A stretch of DNA of 64,000 bases from Bacteroidota bacterium (lineage in GTDB: Bacteria > Bacteroidota > Bacteroidia > Bacteroidales > Dysgonomonadaceae): positions 62,001 to 126,000 of the forward strand of contig JAFADY010000019.1 of the NCBI GenBank assembly GCA_023424395.1. Reading direction: 5' to 3'. Below the pieces are notes generated by a model. The model was not told the origin of the DNA. It worked only from the letters and a program-made list of their open reading frames with translations, and did not search any database. How positions within the stretch are numbered: position 1 is the first letter of the stretch; each line of letters opens with the position of its first letter. Positions 41,207-50,362 of the stretch are shown one piece after another. The position numbers were made by a program, and so were the translations under genes.

Positions 41207-42160
41207 TCACACTTTCCTAATTCTCACTCCTCTGACAAAATGGCATTCTCCTTTTTCCAATATCAGGTCGGCTCTAAAGCGGGTAGGAAGGATGTTTTGC
41301 TCCAAATTCGGAAGGTTTATTTCGTCCCACACTTCATTGGCAAATTTCATCAAATCTTCTTCGCTGTACGAAGCGTATTGGTGAAAAAAAGACTCGGGGT
41401 CGGTGAAAGCCGTAACCTGTAACTTTTTAAAACGCTCTAAATACCAAGTACGGAGGTCTTTTTCACTTGCATCCACGTAAATTGAAAAGTCGAAAAAATC
41501 GGAAACAAAAACCTTTCGGCGCACTTTTTTATTCAGGGAAACTTGCAACACGTTAATTCCTTCAACAATAAGCACATCCGGCTTTCCGAAAGTATGTGTT
41601 TTGTCGGGGATAATATCATAATACAAATGCGAATAAACCGGAGTTTCGAGCACTTCTCTCCCTGATTTCACACCGGCTAAAAAAGCAAGCAATGTTTTTG
41701 CATCATAACTTTCCGGAAATCCTTTTTTGTTTAAAATATTTCTTTTCTCCAGTTCCTCGTTCGAGTAAAGAAAGCCATCGGTTGTTATGAGTTCCACTTT
41801 GGGTTTTTCGGGTAGCATCGATAATAATTTCTGCAATACCCTGGCCGTGGTGCTTTTTCCTGCAGCTACGCTGCCGGCAATGCCGATGATGTACGGAATT
41901 GTTTGACTGGGATTTTTGAAAAACTCTTCGCGTTCGTCGTGTAAATTTCTGTAATGTGTAATTTGTATTTGTAACAATCGGATGAGCGGCATATAAATAT
42001 CCTCAACTTCCTCCATGGTTAACGGTTCGTTGAGTGCCTGAAGTTGGGTAAGATCTATATCCGCGATGGGAAATTCGGGATGCTCTTCCAGTTTACTCCA
42101 ATCTTTTCTTGTAAATGCACGGAAAGGAGAATACGTTACATCGTATGGTTTGTAATTCAT
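41207..42160 (-). CDS. coaA: Pantothenate kinase, type I
   Basis: The 317-residue enzyme phosphorylates pantothenate with ATP, the first step of coenzyme A synthesis. It has the P-loop IIGIAGSVAAGKSTTARVLQ, the substrate region ELITTDGFLYSNEELEKRNI, GFPESYDAKTLLAFL, YSHLYYDIIPD and LIVEGINVLQV, all characteristic of the prokaryotic PRK-like kinase. Length equals the E. coli enzyme. It lies upstream of the decayed gene on the same strand and is divergent from the next gene. Confidence 0.96.
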   Translation of the reverse strand: MNYKPYDVTYSPFRAFTRKDWSKLEEHPEFPIADIDLTQLQALNEPLTMEEVEDIYMPLIRLLQIQITHYRNLHDEREEFFKNPSQTIPYIIGIAGSVAAGKSTTARVLQKLLSMLPEKPKVELITTDGFLYSNEELEKRNILNKKGFPESYDAKTLLAFLAGVKSGREVLETPVYSHLYYDIIPDKTHTFGKPDVLIVEGINVLQVSLNKKVRRKVFVSDFFDFSIYVDASEKDLRTWYLERFKKLQVTAFTDPESFFHQYASYSEEDLMKFANEVWDEINLPNLEQNILPTRFRADLILEKGECHFVRGVRIRKV

Positions 42161-42314
42161 AAAAAGTTTGTTTGCGATTGCAAATATACTGCTTTGAGAT
42201 TAAAACCCCGGAGTTTGAAGAAAAAACCTTTAAATTGGGGTTCTTTTTTTCGACATTCTGTTAAACTTTTTTGGTTGCCTGTTGTCTTAAATACATAATT
42301 AAAATCCAAAAATT

Positions 42315-42935
42315 ATGAAAAAGTTATTTATCGCATTTGGATTAATAGTTACATCGTTAACTATAACTGCACAAGATTTCGATGTTTATGTTTCAAACAT
42401 GAACGGTTATGCAAAATCCTATACAAACAGTCAGGTTGCAGACCTTTATAACAATTATTACGGAGTTCCGCAAAATACCTTAAACGGTTATTACAGCGAT
42501 TTCGGGAACAATTGGGGAAATGTGGCGCTTGCCCTTGAAATGAGCCGTATTCTCGGCATCCCGATGCCCGATATTTTCGGCGTTTATCGCGACGGACAAT
42601 CTCAAGGACAAGGATGGGGAGTAATGGCCAAAAGATATGGCATAAAACCCGGATCGGCCGCTTTTCATCGGATGAAAAACAATTTAGACCGCTCCCACAG
42701 AACTTGGGGAGGCATTTTCGGAGATTACGGAAAAAACAAGAATGCAAAGATCGCTAAAAAAGACGTTTATATTTTTGATAACGGCGTTATTAAATCCAAT
42801 AAAAACAAAAGCAACAAGAGATTTAAAGACGTTCAAAAGGCTGTAAACAAAAACAATAGCAACAAAGGCAATAATAAAAGCAACCGCGGAAATAGCGGCA
42901 ATAACGGAAACAGGGGAAAAGGCAAAAACAGATAA
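42315..42935 (+). CDS. Exported protein with Asn/Lys-rich basic tail, function unknown
   Basis: The 206-residue protein has a signal peptide (MKKLFIAFGLIVTSLTITAQ, cleaved near 20). The folded part, to about residue 150, includes VADLYNNYYGVPQNTLNGYY, GNVALALEMSRILGIPMPDI and HRMKNNLDRSHRTWGGIFGD. The last 55 residues are almost only Asn, Lys, Gly, Arg and Ser (NKNNSNKGNNKSNRGNSGNN) and strongly basic. I recognise no domain. The tail could bind nucleic acid, peptidoglycan or acidic surface glycans; this is a guess from composition. It is a single gene with its own terminator. Confidence 0.75.
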   Translation: MKKLFIAFGLIVTSLTITAQDFDVYVSNMNGYAKSYTNSQVADLYNNYYGVPQNTLNGYYSDFGNNWGNVALALEMSRILGIPMPDIFGVYRDGQSQGQGWGVMAKRYGIKPGSAAFHRMKNNLDRSHRTWGGIFGDYGKNKNAKIAKKDVYIFDNGVIKSNKNKSNKRFKDVQKAVNKNNSNKGNNKSNRGNSGNNGNRGKGKNR

Positions 42936-42966
42936 CGTAGAATACCATTTTCTCTCTATATATGAA

Positions 42967-43014
42967 AAGCCGGCAGCGAATTCTATAATTGAATTCTTGC
43001 CGGCTTCCCTTTTT
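42967..43014. terminator. Long hairpin terminator between convergent genes
   Basis: AAGCCGGCA pairs with TGCCGGCTT, extended inside by GAATTC against GAATTC, giving about 15 bp with a small bulge and a 7-base loop, then a T run. It lies between the convergent exported-protein gene and htpG and is best oriented for the plus strand. Confidence 0.75.
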
Positions 43015-43055
43015 AGCGGTCTGATTGCTTGGAACGATCAGAGCAACTTTAAGTG

Positions 43056-44948
43056 TTATAAAAGTTCCACACTCCTTTTTATGAAGTTACTTAAGGCTTC
43101 GCCTTTTAGCATTCCGTTAGAGAGTAAAGCCAAATCGATGATCTGTTTCAATTTCGCGTTTTCTGAAGCATAAAGCGTAACCGCTTCTTTCTCTTTGTCG
43201 TGCGTATCGGCTTTTATTTGCTTTACAAGCGGATGATCAACGTTGAGCACTACCTGAAACATATCGGGCATTTCTCCGTAAAACGACATTCCGGCTTGCA
43301 TTGCCGACATCTCTTTCATGCGGCGCGAAAATTCGTTTTGTGTTATTTGAACCGGTTTTGCCGACTCGCCCAGCGATTTAAAATCTACCGTAAACTCCGT
43401 TTTGTCCACCTGCGGGAGTTGTGATTTGATGGCTTCCGTTAAATTCTCTTTTTCTTTCTCCGAAAGTTCAACCGTTGTTTTCTCATCCTTTTCAATAATG
43501 TGTTCTGCCGTTTCGCTATCAACGCGTATGAAACGTGTTTTTTCGAGTTTCTGTTCCAATAATCCCATCCAATGAACATCCAGTTGCCCGTCCATAATCA
43601 GAACATCATAACCTTTTTCTTTAGCTGATTCTATAAAAGAATATTGTTCGGTTTTGTCGTTTGCATACAAATAAATCAACGATCCGTTTTTATCTGTCTG
43701 ATTTTCTGATATCAACGTTTTGTATTCATCCAAAGTAAAGTACTTATTGTCCACATTTTTCAGCAAGCTGAATTTGGTGGCTTTTTCGTAGAATTTATCT
43801 TCGGTAAGCATGCCGTACTCAATGAATATTTTCAAACTATCCCATTTTTCTTCGAATTGAGGACGATCTTTTTTGAAAATATCTTCCAATTTATCGGCTA
43901 CTTTTTTGGTGATGTGGTTGGATATTTTTTTAACGTTCTGGTCGCTTTGGAGGTAAGAACGCGACACATTCAACGGAATGTCCGGAGAATCGATAACTCC
44001 ATGCAGCAAAGTCAAAAATTCAGGCACCACTCCCTCTACCGAATCGGTTACGAAAACCTGATTACTGTAAAGTTGAATTTTATTTTTCTGTAATTCGATG
44101 TTGCTTTTTACTTTGGGGAAATATAAAATTCCGGTTAAATGGAAGGGATAATCTACGTTGAGGTGAATCCAAAACAGCGGGTCTTCCATTGTTAAGGGAT
44201 ACAAGTCGCGATAAAATTTCAAGTAATCTTCGTCCGTTAAATCCGCTGGTTTTCTTTTCCATAGAGGATTTACCTCGTTGATAACGTTGTCTTCTTCTGT
44301 ATCGACATATTTTCCGTCTTTCCACTCTTGTTTTTTGCCGAAAACTACCGGCACGGGCAAGAATTTACAGTATTTTTTCAGCAACGATTCAATTTTATCC
44401 TTTTCCAGAAATTCTTTATTCTCACTATCGATATGTAAAACAATATCCGTACCTCTGTCGGTTTTATCGGCTTCCTGCATTATATATTCAGGATTTCCCT
44501 CGCACGTCCATTTTACGGCAGGTTCGTTTTCCTTATACGATTTGGTAATGATCTCAACCTTTTTCGCCACCATAAAAGTGGAATAAAAACCAAGCCCGAA
44601 GTGGCCGATGATGGCGTTTGCGTTATCCTTGTATTTATCCAGGAAATCGTTGGCCGAAGATAAAGCGATCTGGTTGATATACCTGTCAACTTCATCCGCA
44701 GTCATGCCGATCCCACGATCGGATATGGTGAGGGTTTTCGCTTTTTTATCGATGGAAACCCGAATAGAGAGGTCGCCCAACTCGCCTTTAAACTCGCCTA
44801 CATCGGCCATTGTTTTCAGTTTTTGAGTGGCGTCCACCGCGTTTGATACTACTTCACGAAGAAAAATTTCGTGGTCACTATATAAGAATTTTTTAATGAT
44901 GGGGAAAATATTTCCGGTACTTACCCCGATTTGTCCTTCTTTTATCAT
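43056..44948 (-). CDS. htpG: Molecular chaperone HtpG (Hsp90)
   Basis: The 630-residue ATP-dependent chaperone has the GHKL ATPase domain with FLREVVSNAVDATQKLKTM, the DRGIGMT loop (LTISDRGIGMTADEVDRYIN) and the GHFGLGFYS lid. The Hsp90 middle domain follows (PLWKRKPADLTDEDYLKFYR, NVSRSYLQSD with the catalytic Arg region), and then the C-terminal dimerisation part. FLREVVSNAVDA replaces the more usual FLRELISNASDA. This is a conservative change. It is convergent with the exported-protein gene. Confidence 0.97.
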   Translation of the reverse strand: MIKEGQIGVSTGNIFPIIKKFLYSDHEIFLREVVSNAVDATQKLKTMADVGEFKGELGDLSIRVSIDKKAKTLTISDRGIGMTADEVDRYINQIALSSANDFLDKYKDNANAIIGHFGLGFYSTFMVAKKVEIITKSYKENEPAVKWTCEGNPEYIMQEADKTDRGTDIVLHIDSENKEFLEKDKIESLLKKYCKFLPVPVVFGKKQEWKDGKYVDTEEDNVINEVNPLWKRKPADLTDEDYLKFYRDLYPLTMEDPLFWIHLNVDYPFHLTGILYFPKVKSNIELQKNKIQLYSNQVFVTDSVEGVVPEFLTLLHGVIDSPDIPLNVSRSYLQSDQNVKKISNHITKKVADKLEDIFKKDRPQFEEKWDSLKIFIEYGMLTEDKFYEKATKFSLLKNVDNKYFTLDEYKTLISENQTDKNGSLIYLYANDKTEQYSFIESAKEKGYDVLIMDGQLDVHWMGLLEQKLEKTRFIRVDSETAEHIIEKDEKTTVELSEKEKENLTEAIKSQLPQVDKTEFTVDFKSLGESAKPVQITQNEFSRRMKEMSAMQAGMSFYGEMPDMFQVVLNVDHPLVKQIKADTHDKEKEAVTLYASENAKLKQIIDLALLSNGMLKGEALSNFIKRSVELL

Positions 44949-45297
44949 GATTTATATGAATAATTATTTTGCTATTTAATTGCAAATAGTATGCCAGGGA
45001 TGTTTTTCCGTGCTTTATATAAACCTCACTTAAAGCCATTGGTTTAACTCAATTTGTTAATCGGGATTTGGTTTCATCGAATTTCAGAGAAAAATTATTT
45101 AGAATAGTTCTAAAAAAGGAGCATGGCCTTTTGAAATCATATTTTAATATCAATATCACGTAGGTATAGATATTATTTATACCCAATAGTGGGGAAAAAT
45201 TCCACACTATTAGTTTTTTCAATTGTTTGTAAATTAGTCGGTTGATAATTTCGAGCACAATACTTAACACTAATTAATTGTTTTTTTACCTGAAAAA
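44949..45297. other. Non-coding spacer between htpG and the sigma factor gene
   Basis: No gene is supported; a 73-codon minus-strand frame here has no start context or family resemblance. The only structure noticed is a near-palindrome at 45188-45208 (AGTGGGGAA and TTCCACACT with one mismatch). It could be an operator or a weak hairpin. The sequence otherwise is A+T-rich upstream DNA. Confidence 0.45.
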
Positions 45298-45330
45298 CTT
45301 GCGTTAATAAGAAATAAGTGCTTATATTTG
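45298..45330 (+). promoter_or_regulatory. Candidate promoter of the ECF sigma factor gene
   Basis: CTTG (45298-45301) and a perfect TATATTTG (45323-45330) are 21 bp apart, in front of a leader of about 70 bases. The box fits the housekeeping sigma factor, so no autoregulation is indicated. Confidence 0.5.
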
Positions 45331-45409
45331 CTACAGACAAATAAATAAGTTCAAGCTTAATTTTTGAAAATCTTTATTTGTCGATATTAACACAACAAAA
45401 ACTAACATT

Positions 45410-45928
45410 ATGAAGTCAATCAATTCATTTGAAAACAGATTGTTAGGTTTGCAGGACAATATGTTTAACTTCGCTCTCACTCTCACTGCAGACAGAGAAG
45501 AAGCAAAAGATTTGCTACAAGAAACAACACTCCGCGTATTAGACAATAAGGAAAAATATTACGAAAATGTTAATTTTAAAGGATGGGTTTTTACCATCAT
45601 GCATAATATTTTCGTGAATAATTACCGGAAAATAGTCAGAAGCCAAACAATTATCGATAAAACAGAAAATCTCTATCATCTTAACTTACCGCAAGATTCA
45701 GGATTTGATACCCCCGACGGCGCATACACAATTAAAGAGATCAATAAAGCAATTTCGAGTTTTACCGAAGAATACAAAGTTCCTTTCTCGATGCACGTTT
45801 CAGGATATAAATACGAAGAAATCGCGCAACATTTAGACCTTCCTATCGGAACCGTAAAAAGTAGGATATTTTTCGCGAGAAAACGATTACAGGAAATGTT
45901 GAAAGATTTTAGATTTTACGCTGAATAA
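45410..45928 (+). CDS. ECF-type RNA polymerase sigma factor
   Basis: The 172-residue protein has sigma region 2 (NFALTLTADREEAKDLLQET, then RVLDNKEKYYENVNFKGWVF and TIMHNIFVNNYRK) and region 4 (YKYEEIAQHLDLPIGTVKSR, then IFFARKRLQE). The linker contains HLNLPQDSGFDTPDGAY, a stretch I associate with a widespread Bacteroidales ECF group that includes SigP of P. gingivalis, which has been linked to T9SS gene control. No anti-sigma gene is adjacent, as is common for this group. Equating it with SigP is from memory and unproven. Confidence 0.9.
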   Translation: MKSINSFENRLLGLQDNMFNFALTLTADREEAKDLLQETTLRVLDNKEKYYENVNFKGWVFTIMHNIFVNNYRKIVRSQTIIDKTENLYHLNLPQDSGFDTPDGAYTIKEINKAISSFTEEYKVPFSMHVSGYKYEEIAQHLDLPIGTVKSRIFFARKRLQEMLKDFRFYAE

Positions 45929-45942
45929 ACGATAAAAAAACA

Positions 45943-45976
45943 GAAAAAACCTCTTCTAAGCAAGAGGTTTTTTTAT
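45943..45976 (+). terminator. Intrinsic terminator of the sigma factor gene
   Basis: AACCTCTT pairs with AAGAGGTT (8 bp, 6-base loop), with A-rich sequence before and seven Ts after. The next gene starts about 20 bp later. Confidence 0.85.
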
Positions 45977-45995
45977 TTCGATTTCTTTAGGTTCA

Positions 45996-46931
45996 ATGAC
46001 TCTTGCTATTTTACTCATAATCCTTTCGCTGGTTATTTTGTACTTTGCTGCCGATTGGCTGGTGCTGGGAGGTTCTTCATTGGCTCAGCGACTGGGAGTG
46101 AGCCCACTTATTATAGGGCTTACGGTTGTTTCTTTCGGAACAAGCGCTCCCGAGCTTGTTGTAAGTATCCAGTCTTCGTTATCGGGACAAGGTGCGCTTG
46201 CCGTAGGTAATGTGGTGGGTTCTAATATGTTTAATGTGGGAATTATTCTTGGTATAGCGGCAATTATTTATCCATTGTTGGTGAAGCGGCAACTTTTTAA
46301 AATCCATGTCCCGGTAATGATTATTGCTACCCTATTATTTCTGGTTACGTTTTACGATGGTAAACTTGTTTTTTGGGAAAGTTTACTGTTTCTCGTGGTA
46401 TTTGTTTTATACATGACGTATCTTATTTATAAAACTGTAAAAAATAAGAACGATACGAAAAACGAATCCGGTTTTAGGCTGACGAAACATTGGCTTCTCG
46501 ATGTTGCTCTAATTATTGTAGGGCTTAGCGGATTGGTTTATGGGTCTGACTTATTGGTCGAAAACTCCATTTTCGTAGCAAGAAAATGGGGGATGTCCGA
46601 AGCATTAATAGGTTTAACCATTGTAGCCGCCGGAACCAGTATGCCTGAATTGGCCACATCTGTTGTAGCAGCTGTAAAAAAACAAGCCGATATTGCCATC
46701 GGCAATGTAGTTGGTTCTAATATTTTTAATATATTACTTATTTTGGGAACGGCAGGAGCAATAAACCCGGTTGAAACTGCGGATATAAATTTGTTCGACG
46801 GAGCATATTTACTCGCCATCACTCTCATTCTTTTCTTTTTCATGAAAGCGAGAAGAAATGTAAACAGAATAGAAGGAGTTATTTTAGTTATTCTGTATTT
46901 ACTATATTTCTTCTATAAGTTGTTGATGTAG
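45996..46931 (+). CDS. Calcium/sodium antiporter (CaCA family, YrbG-like)
   Basis: The 311-residue membrane protein has ten hydrophobic segments in two inverted halves, each with an alpha-repeat. The first is GLTVVSFGTSAPELVVSIQS followed by GNVVGSNMFNVGIILG. The second is GLTIVAAGTSMPELATSVVA followed by GNVVGSNIFNILLILG. These repeats carry the ion-binding Glu and Asn residues. It exchanges Na+ for Ca2+ across the inner membrane. It is convergent with lon, with 10 bp between the stop codons. Confidence 0.94.
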   Translation: MTLAILLIILSLVILYFAADWLVLGGSSLAQRLGVSPLIIGLTVVSFGTSAPELVVSIQSSLSGQGALAVGNVVGSNMFNVGIILGIAAIIYPLLVKRQLFKIHVPVMIIATLLFLVTFYDGKLVFWESLLFLVVFVLYMTYLIYKTVKNKNDTKNESGFRLTKHWLLDVALIIVGLSGLVYGSDLLVENSIFVARKWGMSEALIGLTIVAAGTSMPELATSVVAAVKKQADIAIGNVVGSNIFNILLILGTAGAINPVETADINLFDGAYLLAITLILFFFMKARRNVNRIEGVILVILYLLYFFYKLLM

Positions 46932-46941
46932 ATTTTACAAA

Positions 46942-49428
46942 CTAATCACAGTCATTCTCCCGTTTTTTGTTTTCGGGTATCTTAAAATTCTTAGCGTGTT
47001 TTACTTTCTCTTTTAGCAAAGCTATTTCAAGAACCTCTTTCACATCTTCAACATAATGGAAATTAATTCCATCCAGATATTCGGGCTTTATTTCATTAAT
47101 GTCCTTCTGATTTTCCTTGCAGAGAATAATATCCGTGATTCCCGCACGTTTTGCGGCTAATATTTTCTCCCGAATACCGCCTACGGGCATCACTTTGCCG
47201 CGAAGCGTGATTTCGCCCGTCATTGCCAAATTAGGCCTTACTTTTCGTTGCGTATAAGCCGAGGCCAAAGAAGTGATCATGGTAATCCCCGCCGACGGGC
47301 CGTCTTTCGGCATAGCGCCTTCAGGAACATGGATATGGGTGTTGTAGTTCTCGAATACTTCCGAATCGATATTAAATTCGTCGGCGTGTGAATGGATATA
47401 TTCCATGGCCAGCATGGCCGATTCTTTCATTACGTCTCCCAAATTTCCGGTCAAAGTTAATTTAGAACCTTTTCCCTGACTCAGCGAACTTTCCACAAAG
47501 AGAATTTCGCCACCAACTGCCGTCCAGGCCAAGCCTGTAACCACGCCGGCATATTCGTTTCCTTGGTAACTGTCGCGAGAAAATTCTTCCACTCCCAAAT
47601 ATTCTTTCAGATCGCCAATGCGGAGCGATTTGGGATAATCTTCGTTCGCTGCTATTTTGCGAGCGATTTTTCGCATAATTTTCGCGATTTTTTTATCCAA
47701 TTCGCGCACTCCCGATTCCCGGGTGTAATTCTCAATTATTTTCGACAATGTAGGCTTGGGTATGGAAAAAGCTTTTTTAGGAATTCCATGCGCTGCTAAT
47801 TGCTTGGGAACCAAATGCCGATAGGCAATTTCTATTTTCTCTTCCGTAATGTATCCGCCTACGTTTATCAGTTCCATTCTGTCTAAAAGCGGTTGAGGAA
47901 TTGAGTTGAGGTTGTTGGCCGTGGCGATGAAAAGCACTTTGGAGAGGTCGTAATCAACGGAGAGGTAATTATCGTGAAACGCGAAGTTTTGCTCCGGATC
48001 GAGCACTTCGAGAAGCGCCGATGAGGGGTCGCCCCGGAAATCGTTTCCGATCTTATCTATTTCGTCCAAAACGAAAACCGGATTAGACGAGCCTGCTTTT
48101 TGGATATTGTGGATGATGCGTCCCGGAATGGCTCCGATATACGTACGTCGGTGGCCGCGAATCTCTGCTTCGTCGTGCAAGCCGCCCAGAGAAACGCGCA
48201 CATACTTTCTGTTGAGCGCTTCTGCAACGGATTTTCCTAACGAAGTTTTACCAACTCCCGGAGGGCCGTAAAGGCAGAGGAGAGGCGATTTTAGGTCGCC
48301 TTTTAATTTTAACACCGCCAAGTGTTCAATAATGCGTTCCTTTACTTTTTCCATCCCGAAATGGTCTCGGTCGAGTATTTTCTGGGCATTCTTTAAATTA
48401 AAATTGTCTTTTGTGTACTCGTTCCACGGCAAATCGAGAATGGTTTGCAGATAACCGAATTGTACCGAATAATCCGGCGCTTGCGGATTGAGTCGTTCTA
48501 ATTTTGTAACTTCTTTTTCAAAGATTTCGGCAACTTCCGAATTCCATTTTTTATCTTTGGCTTTCTCCCGAAAATCGTCTATTTCAATTTGCTGTGTGTT
48601 GCCTCCAAGTTCTTCTTGTATGGTTTTTATTTGCTGTTGCAAAAAATATTCGCGTTGCTGTTGGTTGAGGTCTTCGCGCGTTTTCATCTGGATATTCATT
48701 TTTAGTTCCAGAATTTGCGTTTCTCTGTTTAATATCATCAGCAAGCGGTATGCTTGCTCTTTTTCGTCGTTGATACTGAGCAACTCTTGTTTTTCCCGGT
48801 TCTCGATAGGCAAGTTGGTAGCGCAATAGCTTACAAGCATATTGGAGAAAGAAGGATGATTGATGGTTTGCAACAACTCTTTGGGAGGTTCTCCCAATAT
48901 GTTCAACATCTGATTCATAGAATCGCGGATGGAATCTAAGATCGCATTGAATTCTTTATCATCGGTGGGCGCTTTTTTCGATTCGAGGATTTTAAAAGTG
49001 GCTTTAAAGTAAGGTTCGGTTTGCGTGAAATCCTGCCATTCGAACTTTTTCTTCGCTTGAACAATGATGCTCAGGTTTTTATCGTCAAGTTCTATTATAC
49101 GGATAACTTCGGCAATAACTCCGATCTGATACAGGTCTTCTTTCTCGGGGTCTTCCACATTGGTGTCTTTTTGGCATACAAGCCCGATATACCTTTGACG
49201 TTTGCCCAACGATTTAACTAATTTAAGCGATTTATCTCTTCCTACGGAAATAGGAAGTCCGCTGCCGGGAAATACGATGGTGTTGCGAAGCGGCAAAATT
49301 GGCAGCGTGTCTTTTAAAAACGCGCCATCTATTTCTTGATTGCCATCCATAAAATCTCCAGCAATAAAAGAAATTACGTTATCGCCATGCAAGTCTTCGC
49401 CCATCACATTTGTTTTCAGTCCAAACAT
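46942..49428 (-). CDS. lon: ATP-dependent protease La (Lon)
   Basis: The 828-residue protease has the N-terminal substrate domain beginning LPILPLRNTIVFPGSGLPIS and a coiled-coil region (QQQREYFLQQQIKTIQEELG). The AAA+ module has Walker A CLYGPPGVGKTSLGKSVAEA and Walker B NPVFVLDEIDKIG. The C-terminal protease domain has catalytic Ser712 in PKDGPSAGITM and Lys755 in GGIREKILAAKRAGI. It degrades damaged and regulatory proteins. The start MFGLKTNVMGED at 49428 has family-typical spacing to the first domain. Confidence 0.97.
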   Translation of the reverse strand: MFGLKTNVMGEDLHGDNVISFIAGDFMDGNQEIDGAFLKDTLPILPLRNTIVFPGSGLPISVGRDKSLKLVKSLGKRQRYIGLVCQKDTNVEDPEKEDLYQIGVIAEVIRIIELDDKNLSIIVQAKKKFEWQDFTQTEPYFKATFKILESKKAPTDDKEFNAILDSIRDSMNQMLNILGEPPKELLQTINHPSFSNMLVSYCATNLPIENREKQELLSINDEKEQAYRLLMILNRETQILELKMNIQMKTREDLNQQQREYFLQQQIKTIQEELGGNTQQIEIDDFREKAKDKKWNSEVAEIFEKEVTKLERLNPQAPDYSVQFGYLQTILDLPWNEYTKDNFNLKNAQKILDRDHFGMEKVKERIIEHLAVLKLKGDLKSPLLCLYGPPGVGKTSLGKSVAEALNRKYVRVSLGGLHDEAEIRGHRRTYIGAIPGRIIHNIQKAGSSNPVFVLDEIDKIGNDFRGDPSSALLEVLDPEQNFAFHDNYLSVDYDLSKVLFIATANNLNSIPQPLLDRMELINVGGYITEEKIEIAYRHLVPKQLAAHGIPKKAFSIPKPTLSKIIENYTRESGVRELDKKIAKIMRKIARKIAANEDYPKSLRIGDLKEYLGVEEFSRDSYQGNEYAGVVTGLAWTAVGGEILFVESSLSQGKGSKLTLTGNLGDVMKESAMLAMEYIHSHADEFNIDSEVFENYNTHIHVPEGAMPKDGPSAGITMITSLASAYTQRKVRPNLAMTGEITLRGKVMPVGGIREKILAAKRAGITDIILCKENQKDINEIKPEYLDGINFHYVEDVKEVLEIALLKEKVKHAKNFKIPENKKRENDCD

Positions 49429-49477
49429 ATCTGTTTTGTTTTGTGTAGTTTTCTTTTTTAATTTCGTAACCCTTACT

Positions 49478-49508
49478 TTTTTATACCGTGAAAAAAAGCG
49501 TATTTTTG
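49478..49508 (+). promoter_or_regulatory. Candidate promoter of trmN6
   Basis: TTTT (49478-49481) and TATTTTTG (49501-49508) are 19 bp apart; the -7 box is perfect. The leader would be about 50 bases. Confidence 0.5.
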
Positions 49509-49563
49509 TTCATCGGATATCAAGTATCTCAATATTCGTGCCAAAAATACAAAAAATACGCCA

Positions 49564-50280
49564 ATGTCTAATTCGTCTTTCAGATTTAAACAGTTTGTGG
49601 TTTCTCATGAAAAGAGCGGCATGAAGGTAGGAACCGACGGTGTATTGATAGGCGCATGGGCAAATGTTGATAATTGCAAAACACTTTTGGATGTTGGAAC
49701 CGGAAGTGGGCTTATAGCCCTGATGATGACGCAACGGAATGTTTATGCCGAAATTACCGCGATTGATATTTATGATGACGTTGTGGACGAAGCCCGTGAG
49801 AATGTACAAAATTCTCTTTTTAAGGATCGTATTTCTGTTCTAAAAACTTCATTTCAGGATTTTGCATCAGCAACGACACAACGTTTCGATGGTATTGTTT
49901 CAAATCCTCCTTTTTTTGCCAATGGCCTGCTTTCGCCCAATTCTGTTCGCGCCGAAGCGCGACATGCACGCTCTTTAACAACAGCAGAAATTTTTAAATC
50001 CGGCAAATTGCTTTTAAGTGAAGGAGGTAGATTGTCGTTTATTTTCCCTTTTTCCGAAAGAGAAAAGATCATGTGGGAAGCAGCTATGGAAGGTTTTTAT
50101 TTGAGTCGTGAAACCATTGTTTATCCTACGTCCGCAAGCGCTGCTAAAAGAATTTTGGTTGAGTTTTCGTTACATGAACCCCAAGAAATCATATCCGATG
50201 AATTATTAATAGAAATTGGCAGACACAGATACTCTCCTGAATTTATAAAGCTTGTAAAAGATTTTTATTTGAAACTGTAA
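49564..50280 (+). CDS. trmN6: tRNA1(Val) (adenine(37)-N6)-methyltransferase
   Basis: The 238-residue SAM-dependent methyltransferase (YfiC/TrmN6 family) starts with FRFKQFVVSHEKSGMKVGTD followed by GVLIGAWA. Motif I is LLDVGTGSGLIALMM, a SAM-ribose acidic residue follows in ITAIDIYDD, and the N6-adenine motif is SNPPFF. The FKQF-VGTDGVLLGAW opening distinguishes this family from other N6 methylases. It modifies A37 of tRNA-Val. It is divergent from lon. Confidence 0.93.
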   Translation: MSNSSFRFKQFVVSHEKSGMKVGTDGVLIGAWANVDNCKTLLDVGTGSGLIALMMTQRNVYAEITAIDIYDDVVDEARENVQNSLFKDRISVLKTSFQDFASATTQRFDGIVSNPPFFANGLLSPNSVRAEARHARSLTTAEIFKSGKLLLSEGGRLSFIFPFSEREKIMWEAAMEGFYLSRETIVYPTSASAAKRILVEFSLHEPQEIISDELLIEIGRHRYSPEFIKLVKDFYLKL

Positions 50281-50312
50281 AATATTCCAAGTAAAAGATA
50301 GTGGCGGATTTC

Positions 50313-50343
50313 TTTATTTCTTAGAAGAAAAATACTACTTTTG
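50313..50343 (+). promoter_or_regulatory. Candidate promoter of hpt
   Basis: TTTA (50313-50316) and a perfect TACTTTTG (50336-50343) are 19 bp apart, leaving a leader of only about 13 bases before hpt. Confidence 0.5.
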
Positions 50344-50362
50344 TCGATTAAATTTATCCCGC

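Noticed and set aside
45049..45270. 73-codon minus-strand frame between htpG and the sigma factor gene, considered as an anti-sigma factor
   Set aside because: No membrane or zinc-binding anti-sigma features, and no plausible ribosome site.
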